Below are positions 41,752-50,419 of a DNA stretch of 64,000 nucleotides, one piece after another (the first letter of the stretch is position 1; the number at the start of each line of letters is the position of its first letter). Source of the DNA: Lactobacillus psittaci DSM 15354. Its GTDB lineage: Bacteria; Bacillota; Bacilli; Lactobacillales; Lactobacillaceae. The position numbers were made by a program, and so were the translations under genes. The notes under the pieces are model-generated. The model did no database searches. It saw only the letters and a list, made by a program, of their open reading frames with translations, and was not told the DNA's origin. The stretch is taken from contig NZ_AUEI01000004.1 of NCBI RefSeq assembly GCF_000425905.1, forward strand, positions 186,001 through 250,000, given 5' to 3'.

Positions 41752-43080
41752 TTAGTATTGATAATTAAAAAATGAGCGATGCTCGCTCTCATCCCTAACC
41801 CTATCTGCCGCAAAAACGAAAGGCGTCCAAATTAACAAGCTCACAACCATATTAATAATAATTAAGATAATTACTCGCCAATCATAAGCTGTTGCTAAAT
41901 AGGCATTCAGTATCGGAGGAATTACACTAGGGACTGTGGCTTGGATTGGGTTAATCCAATGCATCGCACTAGCAAAATAGGCAATTGAAACATTTACCAT
42001 CGGAGCTAAAATAAACGGAATTACATAAATAGGATTGAGTACGATTGGTAAACTCCAAATTATTGGTTCATTCACGTTGAAAAATCCAGGACCAATAGCT
42101 ATTTTTGCTAGTGTACGATAATCACTTCGTTTTGAAAATAGCAAAATAGCAAAAATTAATAATAACGTTGCCCCACTACCTCCTAAAAAGGCAAAAACAT
42201 CAAATGAATTTCTTGTCCAAATATAATGAGGTAGTTTTCCAGCTTTTGCTAAACTGATATTTGAATTTTGAGCAGTTAACCAAATAGAATCTAGGACGGG
42301 GGCTAAAACACTCAAACCATTTATTCCAAAAAAGTAGAAAGCGTGAATTAAAAAGGTGATTAATAAAACCATACCAAAACCTTGGCCCATTTTCATCAAT
42401 GGAGCTTGGATTGAATTAAGTAACCAATTTCCAAAATAAGTTCCGGTAATTGTTTGAAAAAGATAATTCACTGTACCAACAATACTTAAACTCAGCAAAA
42501 CAGGAATAAGTGATACAAAGGCAGCTTCTTCAGCATGAGGAATTTGGTTTGAAAACCGTAAAGTCAAGTGTCCCTTATAAAATAAGACGTACAGCGCTGC
42601 GCCTAACCCGCCAAAAATTAAGCCAGTAAAAAGGCCAGTTGAAGATAATTGACTAGTATTAAAAACATGATGCAAAACAACTTGTTCATTGCCAATCTTT
42701 ACTTTAACCAAATTTGCAATGCTCATACAAAAACTACCCAGAGCCACGATTGCTCCTGCTAACCTATTCACTTCAAAGTTTTTGGCTATTTGGTATCCCC
42801 AAGCTAAAACAAAGAAAAAAGAAAAGAGCTTAAAAGTACCTAAATAAACTAAATTAGAAATTTGCACAATTGGCCCTAATGCATAAGCTAACGCTTTTAG
42901 TCCTAACATCGTCTTAGCAGCCGAAATTAGTCCAGGAATTAATACTGCTAATGACCCAATAACAGAAATTGGAATAATACTGATAAAAGCATCCCTAAGT
43001 GCGACTAGCCAACGCCAATTTGCCAGTCTAGTTGCAAGTGGAAAAACATAACGACTCAAAAAATCAATAAATTTTCGCAC
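41752..43080 (-). CDS. PTS EIIC component, cellobiose/lactose-type
   Basis: 442-residue integral membrane sugar channel of the EIIC lactose/cellobiose/diacetylchitobiose family. Motifs visible: RDAFISIIPISVIGSLAVLIPG near the start, FGINGLSVLAPVLDSIW, and GPGFFNVNEPIIWSLPIVLNP, which contains the sugar-binding NEP. No EIIA or EIIB gene adjoins it, so it must borrow components encoded elsewhere. The start is GTG overlapping the helicase stop by one base, with a weak binding site, implying dependence on translation of the helicase. Confidence 0.92.
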   Translation of the reverse strand: MRKFIDFLSRYVFPLATRLANWRWLVALRDAFISIIPISVIGSLAVLIPGLISAAKTMLGLKALAYALGPIVQISNLVYLGTFKLFSFFFVLAWGYQIAKNFEVNRLAGAIVALGSFCMSIANLVKVKIGNEQVVLHHVFNTSQLSSTGLFTGLIFGGLGAALYVLFYKGHLTLRFSNQIPHAEEAAFVSLIPVLLSLSIVGTVNYLFQTITGTYFGNWLLNSIQAPLMKMGQGFGMVLLITFLIHAFYFFGINGLSVLAPVLDSIWLTAQNSNISLAKAGKLPHYIWTRNSFDVFAFLGGSGATLLLIFAILLFSKRSDYRTLAKIAIGPGFFNVNEPIIWSLPIVLNPIYVIPFILAPMVNVSIAYFASAMHWINPIQATVPSVIPPILNAYLATAYDWRVIILIIINMVVSLLIWTPFVFAADRVRDESEHRSFFNYQY

Positions 43081-44297
43081 TATTTTTTCTCTTTTCTAGG
43101 ATGATATCCTTTATTCTTTTGCTTCTTTCTTCTCTTCTTGTGATGCTTTTTAACTGGCTTTTCTAAATCAGCTTGAACTTTTTTGCGGATATTCTTCTTA
43201 GGCTTTTCTGTCACTAATTTGAAGCCAGCAAAATAAACCTGTTTGAGTTCTATTCCTTGCAAAACTTTTCGCAAATCACGCAAATCATGATCATCACCTA
43301 AAGTAACGACAGTACCTTCCATTCCCATTCTGCCTGTTCTACCAGCGCGGTGAAGATAAGTATTCAAATCTTCAGGTAATTCATAATTGACCACGAAACT
43401 TAACTTAGGTATATCTAACCCACGCGCTGCCAAATCAGTTGCTAATAACAACTTAGTCTTGCCACTAGCCAAATCATTAATTGCCTTTTGACGCCGATTT
43501 TTTGGTTGATTATTTGACAATAAATCAAAAGGAGTTTTTGAGTGAGAAAAAATTCTAGCAAATCTTTCTAGATTTTCATTGGAATCAAAAAATAAAACTC
43601 CCTTAAAATTGTCGACTTTAGCCAAGCGTTGTAAGAATTGAATCTTATATTGATTGGCCACTTTTAAGAAATAGTGCTTAATCGTACTCTTTTGGTCTGC
43701 CCTCACATCAACCAAATAAAACTTGGCTAAAAATAAGTCTTCTGCCTTTTTGGTGATATCACTTTCGGTAGCACCAAATAAAACAACTTGACTATCTGAA
43801 GGTAGGTTTTGACCTAATCTTGACAAAAGTTCAAGCTTAGTAAATTCTAAAATATCATCTGCTTCATCAATCACCAAGTGTTTAATTTGCTTTACTTTGA
43901 TTTTATTATCTGAAAACAAATCAAAAAAGCGTCCGGGTGTAACTACTAAGACTTCTGGCTTTTTCTTTTTTAGTTGTTCAATTTGACGAGAGCGATTACC
44001 ACTACCTACTAAAGCCAAAACGTCTAAATCCATCGCCTTAACATATGGCCGAATCGCATTCCGCGTTTGAATAGCAAGTTCAGTTGTTGGTTCAAAGATT
44101 ACTAAACTGCTTGCCTCACCAGCTTCGGTCACTTCAATTAATGGCAATGAATATGCTAAAGTTTTTCCTGTTCCTGTTTTGGCAAAGCCAATAACATTAT
44201 GCCCGCTCTTAAGTAAGTCATAACTCCTTTCTTGAATTAAAGTTGGCTTTACTTTGCCTTCTTTTGCTAATACTGCTTGAATCTGTTTGTTATACAT
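43080..44297 (-). CDS. DEAD-box RNA helicase
   Basis: 405-residue DEAD-box protein. The Q motif is near the N-terminus (KPTLIQERSYDLL); motif I is AKTGTGKT, motif II VIDEADDILE, motif III GAT (instead of SAT), and motif VI HRAGRTGRMG. A very basic tail of about 35 residues (KKHHKKRRKKQKNKG) probably binds RNA. Size and GAT motif resemble the CshB/YqfR group, involved in cold adaptation or RNA decay, but I leave the symbol open. Flanked by coupled GH25-like and EIIC genes. Confidence 0.92.
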   Translation of the reverse strand: MYNKQIQAVLAKEGKVKPTLIQERSYDLLKSGHNVIGFAKTGTGKTLAYSLPLIEVTEAGEASSLVIFEPTTELAIQTRNAIRPYVKAMDLDVLALVGSGNRSRQIEQLKKKKPEVLVVTPGRFFDLFSDNKIKVKQIKHLVIDEADDILEFTKLELLSRLGQNLPSDSQVVLFGATESDITKKAEDLFLAKFYLVDVRADQKSTIKHYFLKVANQYKIQFLQRLAKVDNFKGVLFFDSNENLERFARIFSHSKTPFDLLSNNQPKNRRQKAINDLASGKTKLLLATDLAARGLDIPKLSFVVNYELPEDLNTYLHRAGRTGRMGMEGTVVTLGDDHDLRDLRKVLQGIELKQVYFAGFKLVTEKPKKNIRKKVQADLEKPVKKHHKKRRKKQKNKGYHPRKEKK

Positions 44298-45007
44298 TAT
44301 TGTGTCAACTCTCCATAAAGTTGCTTATACTGGCCCATGGTGCCGTTATAAGCATACATCGTTACATTATCTTCCATATTTTTGGTATTTTTTACATGTC
44401 CATGATTTGTATATTGCCAAAAAGCATATAAATTTTTATTAGGTACGTGTTGCTCATCATTTAAAAAACGAGTTTCACTAGGGAAATACATTTGATACTT
44501 TTTCGGCACTAACACCATCACCATCTTATTTGTTGTTAAAAATCTTGTGGCCATTTGTCCCATTTGACGATAAAACCTACTATTTTTTCTTACACCTTGT
44601 GCAGGCTTCAATAGAATTGGTAAAGAGCCACTGTTAGCGCCAACCTTCTTTTGAAAGAAATTCCATTGACTAGCAACAGTAGATTGATCACTAAAGTATA
44701 TTACTGTCCCAAAGGCCATGCGAGTTCCTTGGATTTGATCACGATACAAATTATAATCTTCATCAAAATATGATTTTCCTTGAGTAGCACGTAAGTATAC
44801 AAAGGATAAACCATTACTTTCTAATTGATGTAAATCTACATAATCTTTACTCTGATCAAGTTCTGCACCAATTACACTCAAATTAGCATTAGCTGGCAAA
44901 GTTGTTTGGCGCGGGAAAGATTTATAAGCAAAAAATAGACCTGCTACTACAACTATAAAAGCTACAATCAATAAGAAAAAGGTCGAACGATGGCGAAAAT
45001 GAAACAC
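44297..45007 (-). CDS. GH25-like lysozyme fold protein, catalytic residues apparently lost
   Basis: 236 residues. One N-terminal membrane anchor (about 9-27) precedes a domain that follows the GH25 plan: VIGAELDQSKDYVDLHQLESNGLSFVYLRATQGKSYFDEDY, FGTVIYFSDQ, and the terminal FWQYTNHGHV. In active GH25 enzymes the first strand ends in GxDxS and a later strand carries DxE. Here these read GAELD and LPILLKPA (about residues 129-136), so the DxE acids are missing by my alignment. It may be a non-catalytic wall-binding protein. Starts with GTG behind AGGAGG. First gene of a coupled trio with helicase and EIIC. Confidence 0.8.
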   Translation of the reverse strand: MFHFRHRSTFFLLIVAFIVVVAGLFFAYKSFPRQTTLPANANLSVIGAELDQSKDYVDLHQLESNGLSFVYLRATQGKSYFDEDYNLYRDQIQGTRMAFGTVIYFSDQSTVASQWNFFQKKVGANSGSLPILLKPAQGVRKNSRFYRQMGQMATRFLTTNKMVMVLVPKKYQMYFPSETRFLNDEQHVPNKNLYAFWQYTNHGHVKNTKNMEDNVTMYAYNGTMGQYKQLYGELTQ

Positions 45008-45071
45008 GATTTTTACCTCCTGAAACCATTTTAACCAATAATCTTCGCTATACCAAGAGCTGATTATTAGG

Positions 45072-45077
45072 TATAAT
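45072..45077 (+). promoter_or_regulatory. -10 element of the amino acid permease gene
   Basis: TATAAT 27 bases before the ATG; it lies within one arm region of the imperfect inverted repeat ACCAATAATC ... GATTATTAGGT shared with the divergent GH25-like gene. Confidence 0.5.
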
Positions 45078-45103
45078 CTTTAAAGACAATGAAAGGAATA
45101 AAA

Positions 45104-46405
45104 ATGAAAAAACAAATAACATTTTCACAAGCTCTAGCAACCTTGGTGGGAAGCGTCATTGGATCTGGAGTTTTTTTCAAAATAAGTACAATTTCAAAGC
45201 AGTCTCTATCACCTAGTATCAGTTTATGGGTTTGGATTATTGCGGGGATTTTATCTCTTGCTTCAGCTTTGACAATTGCTGAGGTAGCTGCAGAATTACC
45301 CGTAGATGGATCAATCGAATATTTAAATCACACTTATGGCAATCTCTGGGGATTTTTATTCGGCTGGGCTCAAATAATCGTTTATTTTCCTGCTGAAATT
45401 TCTGCCAACTCTGCAATCTTTGGTGTTCAAGCTACTAATTTATTTGGCTTAAAGTATTCTTGGCAACTAGTAATTAGCTTGATGATTGTCTCATTTGCCT
45501 TTTTTATCAATTTATTTGGAAACAATTTTTCTGGGAAATTACAACAAGTCCTAACAATTGTCAAACTAATTCCATTACTCTTAATTGTTGCTTTCGGTTT
45601 ATTTGCACCTCAGCAAAATTTTGATTTTACTAACTTTGTCATCAGTAATAAGGTTAGTTTAACTACAGCATTAAGTGGTGGAGTTTTAGCTGCTTTATTT
45701 GCCTTTGATGGCTGGATTACAGTTACTAACTTAGCTGGGGAAATGAAAAATGTCCAAAAAGATATGGCAAGAGCCCTAGTTTGGGGAATTGCAATTGTAA
45801 CCACAGTTTATGTCTTAGTTAACTTAGTCTTTTTGAAAACCCTCCCATTTAGCCAAATTATTGGAAATCAAAATACTGCCTTAGATACTAGTAAAATTTT
45901 ATTTGGCGGTCTTGGTGGTCGTTTAATTACTATCGGAATTTTAATTTCTTGTTATGGTGCAATTAACGGCTTCATGATTACTGGTATGAGAGCTCCCTTT
46001 ATTTTATCTAAGCAAAATCTCTTACCATTTTCTGACAAATTTAGCTATACAACTAAAAAGACTGAGGTACCGGTATTTAGTGCCTTAATCATTTGGTTAC
46101 TAAGTGCCTTAATGATTAGCCTAGGTAGCTTTGATGTTTTAACTGATATTTTGGTATTTGTAATGTGGTTCTTCACAATTTTACTTACTTTATGTCAACC
46201 AATTTTACGTATTAAAGAGCCTAACTTAAACCGCCCATTTAAGGTTCCATTTTACCCTGTTACACCAATTGTCGCCCTGCTTGGCGGTATTTTTATCATT
46301 ATTATGACAGTTATCAATAAGTTCTGGTTAAGTATGGTAGGTATTGGTTTAACAGCCTTAGGCTTACCAATTTATCTTTATAAGCTTAAACAAAATAACA
46401 AATAA
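45104..46405 (+). CDS. APC-family amino acid permease
   Basis: 433 residues, 12 hydrophobic segments. The TM1 glycine break GSVIGSGVFFK is characteristic of APC transporters, and LAALFAFDGWITVTNLAGEMKN is the TM6 region seen in LAT/SteT-type exchangers. Serine/threonine exchanger SteT is the nearest analogue by pattern; substrate remains inferred. ATG 45104 has AAAGGA upstream; the ATG at 45089 overlaps that site. Confidence 0.9.
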   Translation: MKKQITFSQALATLVGSVIGSGVFFKISTISKQSLSPSISLWVWIIAGILSLASALTIAEVAAELPVDGSIEYLNHTYGNLWGFLFGWAQIIVYFPAEISANSAIFGVQATNLFGLKYSWQLVISLMIVSFAFFINLFGNNFSGKLQQVLTIVKLIPLLLIVAFGLFAPQQNFDFTNFVISNKVSLTTALSGGVLAALFAFDGWITVTNLAGEMKNVQKDMARALVWGIAIVTTVYVLVNLVFLKTLPFSQIIGNQNTALDTSKILFGGLGGRLITIGILISCYGAINGFMITGMRAPFILSKQNLLPFSDKFSYTTKKTEVPVFSALIIWLLSALMISLGSFDVLTDILVFVMWFFTILLTLCQPILRIKEPNLNRPFKVPFYPVTPIVALLGGIFIIIMTVINKFWLSMVGIGLTALGLPIYLYKLKQNNK

Positions 46406-46414
46406 AATCATAGT

Positions 46415-46460
46415 AAAAAGGTCAAGTATTTCTAACTTTGAAATATTTGACCTTTATTTT
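46415..46460. terminator. Bidirectional terminator between permease and ABC exporter
   Basis: AAAGGTCAAGTATTTC / GAAATATTTGACCTTT stem with 7-base loop and T tracts both ways. Confidence 0.92.
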
Positions 46461-46462
46461 GC

Positions 46463-48226
46463 CTAAATATAAGCATTCTTCTGTAATTCATAAAGTTCAC
46501 GATAAGAATCATTGTTTTTTAGCAAGTTTTGATGCTTGTCAAAGCCAGCTAAATAACCATCCTTCAAATACAAAACCTTGTCAGCGAACTTAACTGCAGA
46601 TAATCTATGTGTGACAAAGAAAATAGTCTTAGCTTGATTCTCATGTAAAAATCTTTCATAAATTTCAGCTTCACTTTTCGCATCTAAAGCAGCTGTTGGT
46701 TCATCAAGAAATTCAATCTGGCCATTTGCATATAAGTCTCTTGCTAAGGCAACTTTTTGCCATTGTCCACCAGACAAATCTGTCCCACCATCAAAATCTT
46801 TGGCTAATATTGTATCCTGATTAATATGTTTCTTAGCGATAAATTCACTTAACCCTGCTGCATTTAGTGCTTGAGTAATTCTTTCATCCTGTTCTTGATG
46901 ACCAGTTACAATATTTTCTTTCAAACTTAATTTGAATTTTGAAAAATCTTGAAAGGTTGCTGACAAATTCTTTTGTAATTCAAAAATATTAATATTTTTG
47001 ATATTGTCATCATTGATTTTTATTTCACCAGCACTTGGATCATAAAATCTCATCAATAGCTTGACTAAAGTAGTTTTGCCGGAACCATTTTCGCCAACAA
47101 TAGCTATTTTTTCACCTTTTTTAACAGAAAAATTCAAATTATGTAGAACTTCATCTTTTGAAAAAGGATAAGTAAAGGCTAAATTCTTAATAGTAAGTTC
47201 TTGAAAATCAGCTGGAAAGGAATCATCACCACTTTCAAAGCCATCAGAATATTTCAAAAAGTTAAAATACTTTTCAATCCAAAGTAATGAATCATACAGT
47301 AAGCTACTATCTTCAACTACCCTCGCCATGCTAGTCGAGATATAAGCAATTACCGAAACAAACATTAATAAAACGCCGACTTTTAAGTTACCGGTACTAA
47401 CATTTAATGCAAACCAGTAAAAACCTATGCCGAACACAGCAACAGATAGTCCAATAAACAAACTGCTGATTAACAACTGCTTTTTACGAATTGCATTTAC
47501 ATCTCGTTTAGTTTCTTCAAAAAGCTTGGTATACTTAGCAATTATTTTAGGGAAGAAGTTGAACAGGCGCACTTCTTTAGCATCTTGCCGATCAAGTAAT
47601 AGACTGCTGTAATAGTGTAAATATCTGGCATTCTTACTTCTTTCAACCATCGTCTCAAATGCTTCTTGCTGAATTCGATAATAAGAGATGCTTTGCGGTA
47701 TCATTACCAACAGCATTGCAATCGCAATAATCCAGTTATAACGTGCTAAATATGCCAACATAAACAATAGAGTTAAGCTGTTTTGTAAAACTGAAACTCC
47801 AAAGACAATTAAGTTAACTGGACGCCAGCTTGCGTCATCGCGAAGCATTTGTAAATCGTCAAAATATTTACTGTCATCAAAAATACTAAGTGAATGCAAA
47901 TCCCGTGATTTTTTCATCAAGCTTAAGTTAATAAATCCTGTTAGTTTATCAGTTAAGAGGCCTTGAAGCATCGTTCCTAGCGACGGCAAAAACTGTTGCA
48001 GAGCACTTGCAACAATCCAGATAAGGATCATTGTTAAAAAGGGATTATGAGCTGTTACTTCATCAATCACATTTTGACCAGCTGCAACAGCAATTAAGGG
48101 AATTATTGCTTGAAGTGGTGCAAGTACGAAGACTAAACAAGCAACAAGTGGTGCTGCTTTAAAGAAGAGCTTATAGGTTTGAACTAATTCAAGTAGATAT
48201 TGTTTGAACTTTTTAAAACTTGACAT
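46463..48226 (-). CDS. ABC-type exporter, fused permease and ATPase
   Basis: About 587 residues. An N-terminal six-helix membrane domain (to about 310) is fused to an ATPase domain with Walker A GENGSGKTTLVKLL, signature LSGGQWQKVALARDL and Walker B IEFLDEPTAALDA. It is a half-transporter of the multidrug/lipid/peptide exporter class; it may homodimerise as no partner is adjacent. ATG 48226 is fixed by AGGAGG 8 bases upstream. A perfect cre site overlaps its promoter, so expression should fall on preferred sugars, hinting at a sugar-linked or overflow role. Confidence 0.92.
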   Translation of the reverse strand: MSSFKKFKQYLLELVQTYKLFFKAAPLVACLVFVLAPLQAIIPLIAVAAGQNVIDEVTAHNPFLTMILIWIVASALQQFLPSLGTMLQGLLTDKLTGFINLSLMKKSRDLHSLSIFDDSKYFDDLQMLRDDASWRPVNLIVFGVSVLQNSLTLLFMLAYLARYNWIIAIAMLLVMIPQSISYYRIQQEAFETMVERSKNARYLHYYSSLLLDRQDAKEVRLFNFFPKIIAKYTKLFEETKRDVNAIRKKQLLISSLFIGLSVAVFGIGFYWFALNVSTGNLKVGVLLMFVSVIAYISTSMARVVEDSSLLYDSLLWIEKYFNFLKYSDGFESGDDSFPADFQELTIKNLAFTYPFSKDEVLHNLNFSVKKGEKIAIVGENGSGKTTLVKLLMRFYDPSAGEIKINDDNIKNINIFELQKNLSATFQDFSKFKLSLKENIVTGHQEQDERITQALNAAGLSEFIAKKHINQDTILAKDFDGGTDLSGGQWQKVALARDLYANGQIEFLDEPTAALDAKSEAEIYERFLHENQAKTIFFVTHRLSAVKFADKVLYLKDGYLAGFDKHQNLLKNNDSYRELYELQKNAYI

Positions 48227-48274
48227 AAAGCGACCTCCTTCTTCTATAACAGAATTCAACTAACTAACAATTTC

Positions 48275-48303
48275 ATTATACTATTTTTTGTAATCGCTTC
48301 CAT
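48275..48303 (-). promoter_or_regulatory. ABC exporter promoter
   Basis: Minus strand -10 TATAAT (48275-48280), 17-base spacer, weak -35 ATGGAA (48298-48303). Confidence 0.55.
48289..48303 (-). promoter_or_regulatory. cre site (CcpA operator) at the ABC exporter promoter
   Basis: Minus strand ATGGAAGCGATTACA matches WTGNAARCGNWWWCA at all positions and covers the -35 region. Confidence 0.75.
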
Positions 48304-48312
48304 TATTGTGCA

Positions 48313-48345
48313 TTAAAAAAGGCAATACTTAATCGATTGCCCTTC
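48313..48345 (-). terminator. Terminator of hpt
   Basis: Minus strand AAGGGCAAT-N9-ATTGCCTT followed by TTTT. Confidence 0.85.
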
Positions 48346-48349
48346 TCTA

Positions 48350-48919
48350 CTATTTATTTGCGTATGCTTGAATTACTTCAGGCTTGACAATACCGATAAA
48401 TGGAATATTGCGGTACATTCCATAGAAATCTAAGCCATAACCAACAACGAATTGATTTCCAACTTCTGAGCCATAAAAATCAACTGTGACATCATCAACT
48501 CTTCTTGATGGCTTATTTAAAAGAGCCGCACACTTAACACTTCTTGCCCCTAATTCCATAAAGTGATCTTTCATAAACTTCAAAGTGTGACCAGTATCAA
48601 CAATATCTTCAATAATTAAGACATCTTTACCCTTCACATCAGTAGAAACATCTTTAACTAGCTTAACCTTACCTGAAGATTCTGTGCCATTGCCATAACT
48701 TGAAACATCAATAAAGTCCATCTTACATTTAACATCCATTTGACGACTTAAATCAGTCATAAAATAGATTGCCCCTGTTAATGCACCAACCAAAACTGGT
48801 TCTTTTCCAGCATATTCTTCAGTTAATTGCTTACCTAACCGAGTACACATTTCGTGAATGTCTGCTTCACTAAATAAAGTATTTTCTAAAATATCTTGAA
48901 TATTGTCTTGATTTGCCAT
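48350..48919 (-). CDS. hpt: Hypoxanthine phosphoribosyltransferase
   Basis: 189-residue purine salvage enzyme making IMP/GMP from base and PRPP. The PRPP loop VLIIEDIVDTGHTL and the N-terminal VGALTGAIYFMTDL contact are intact. In most Bacillota hpt lies between tilS and ftsH; here it stands alone, so it may be a second copy. It would use the hypoxanthine or guanine released by the nucleoside hydrolase at 54445. Confidence 0.95.
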   Translation of the reverse strand: MANQDNIQDILENTLFSEADIHEMCTRLGKQLTEEYAGKEPVLVGALTGAIYFMTDLSRQMDVKCKMDFIDVSSYGNGTESSGKVKLVKDVSTDVKGKDVLIIEDIVDTGHTLKFMKDHFMELGARSVKCAALLNKPSRRVDDVTVDFYGSEVGNQFVVGYGLDFYGMYRNIPFIGIVKPEVIQAYANK

Positions 48920-48988
48920 TTTCTATTCCTTTATTGTTTTGATTATCACTTCATAGTCTTCTTGTAGTCAATCATAACAAAAAGCAAG

Positions 48989-49014
48989 TAAAAAAGCACT
49001 ATTAAAAGTGCTTT
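48989..49014 (-). terminator. Terminator of the CNNM/CorC gene
   Basis: AAAGCACT-TTTAAT-AGTGCTTT with T run on the minus strand. Confidence 0.92.
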
Positions 49015-49022
49015 TGCTTACC

Positions 49023-50363
49023 TTATTTAGACTTATTAGACTTTGAAGTAACTTTTTCAACGATAAACCATCTCATAAAGCCTTGTTCAATTTCACTAAC
49101 TTCAAACTTATAGCCTTCCAATTCAACTGAATCGCCTTGCTTCAAGTCTGGATAGTGTTCCATCATATAACCACCAATAGTGATAATATCGCTATCTTGA
49201 AAGGCTTTAATTTTTTCATGATAGAATCTTTCAAAGTCATATAAGGTAGTTTTACCTGATACTCTAACCTTACCGTCTTTGTCTTTGATGATGTATTCAT
49301 CAGCAACATCATCAATTTCGTCTTTAATTGAACCGAAAAGCTCTTCATAAATATCTTTATCAGTTACAATTCCGCTCGTACCACCATATTCATCAACTAC
49401 TAAGACAATTGGCGTGTGCTTTTGAATCATTAATTGCAAGATATCTTGAATTGGCATCGATTCAGGTACCGTAATAATGGCTCTAATAATTCTTGTTAGC
49501 TGTTGTTCTGCATTGTCGCGACTTTGTTGGATAATGTCATAAGCATAAACATAACCCACAATATCGTCTTTATCATTATCTCTAACAACTGGGAAACGAC
49601 TAAATCCTTCATCTAAATACATCTTTAAAGCTGTCGCTACAGTATCAGTTGCATCTAAGACTGTTAAACGAGTCCGGTCCGTCATAATATCTTTGGCTAC
49701 TTTATCGTTTAATTCGAAGGCCCTTTCCATATATTTCAAGTCTTCTTTGTCAAGCGCACCACCAGTAACTGCCATTCGAGAAAGCTTAATAATTTCAGAT
49801 TGTGAATAAATTTCATTTTCTTCATCTGCTTCTTTAAAGCCCATTAGTTTTAGAACGCAATTTGAGCTAGCGTTTAGTATCCAAACAAATGGATAAACTA
49901 ATAAATGAAACAGCCGCAATGGCGTTACCACCAGCATTAACATCTTAACTGGCATATCAATTGCAATGTTTTTAGGTACAATTTCAGTAAACACCACTTC
50001 TAAATATGTTAAGAGCAAAACGCCTAATACTGCACCAATTGATTTAGCTAAAGTTTGACTTATCGGTGTTTTCAATAACCCATTAGTAATAAGGACTGAT
50101 AAAGTATCAGTTGAAAACCAACCAAGAACAACACCAACTAAAGTTGTCCCTACTTGAGTTGTTGATAAAAACTCATTTAAGTTGTGAACCATATGAAGTG
50201 CATGCTTAAGCTTTTTTAAATTACCTTGCTTTTTAGCAATCATATCTTCAAGTTGGCTTGGTCTAGTTTGAACTAACGCAAACTCAGACATAACAAAAAA
50301 AGTTGCAAAGCCGAAAATGATTAACGTAGCTACTAAATTAACTACTATCTGACTTGTATCCAA
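49023..50363 (-). CDS. CNNM/HlyC-CorC family membrane protein (TTG start)
   Basis: 446 residues: DUF21/CNNM membrane domain (to about 190), paired CBS domains (MTDRTRLTVLDATDTVATAL ... PIVLVVDEYGGTSGIVTDKDIYEELFG) and C-terminal CorC_HlyC domain (about 350-435). Such proteins export or control Mg2+ and are often mis-called hemolysins. The start is TTG: AGGTGAG lies 7 bases upstream and no in-frame ATG is near. It is full length, in contrast to the membrane-less relative at 25274. Confidence 0.9.
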   Translation of the reverse strand: MDTSQIVVNLVATLIIFGFATFFVMSEFALVQTRPSQLEDMIAKKQGNLKKLKHALHMVHNLNEFLSTTQVGTTLVGVVLGWFSTDTLSVLITNGLLKTPISQTLAKSIGAVLGVLLLTYLEVVFTEIVPKNIAIDMPVKMLMLVVTPLRLFHLLVYPFVWILNASSNCVLKLMGFKEADEENEIYSQSEIIKLSRMAVTGGALDKEDLKYMERAFELNDKVAKDIMTDRTRLTVLDATDTVATALKMYLDEGFSRFPVVRDNDKDDIVGYVYAYDIIQQSRDNAEQQLTRIIRAIITVPESMPIQDILQLMIQKHTPIVLVVDEYGGTSGIVTDKDIYEELFGSIKDEIDDVADEYIIKDKDGKVRVSGKTTLYDFERFYHEKIKAFQDSDIITIGGYMMEHYPDLKQGDSVELEGYKFEVSEIEQGFMRWFIVEKVTSKSNKSK

Positions 50364-50419
50364 AGTTTATCTCACCTTTTTAATCGTTTTTCACATCTAT
50401 TCTAGCATTATTCTGCCAA

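Noticed and set aside
45030-45072. Imperfect inverted repeat ACCAATAATC ... GATTATTAGGT between the GH25-like and permease genes
   Set aside because: Arms are separated by about 18 bases with an insertion in one; too weak to call an operator or terminator.
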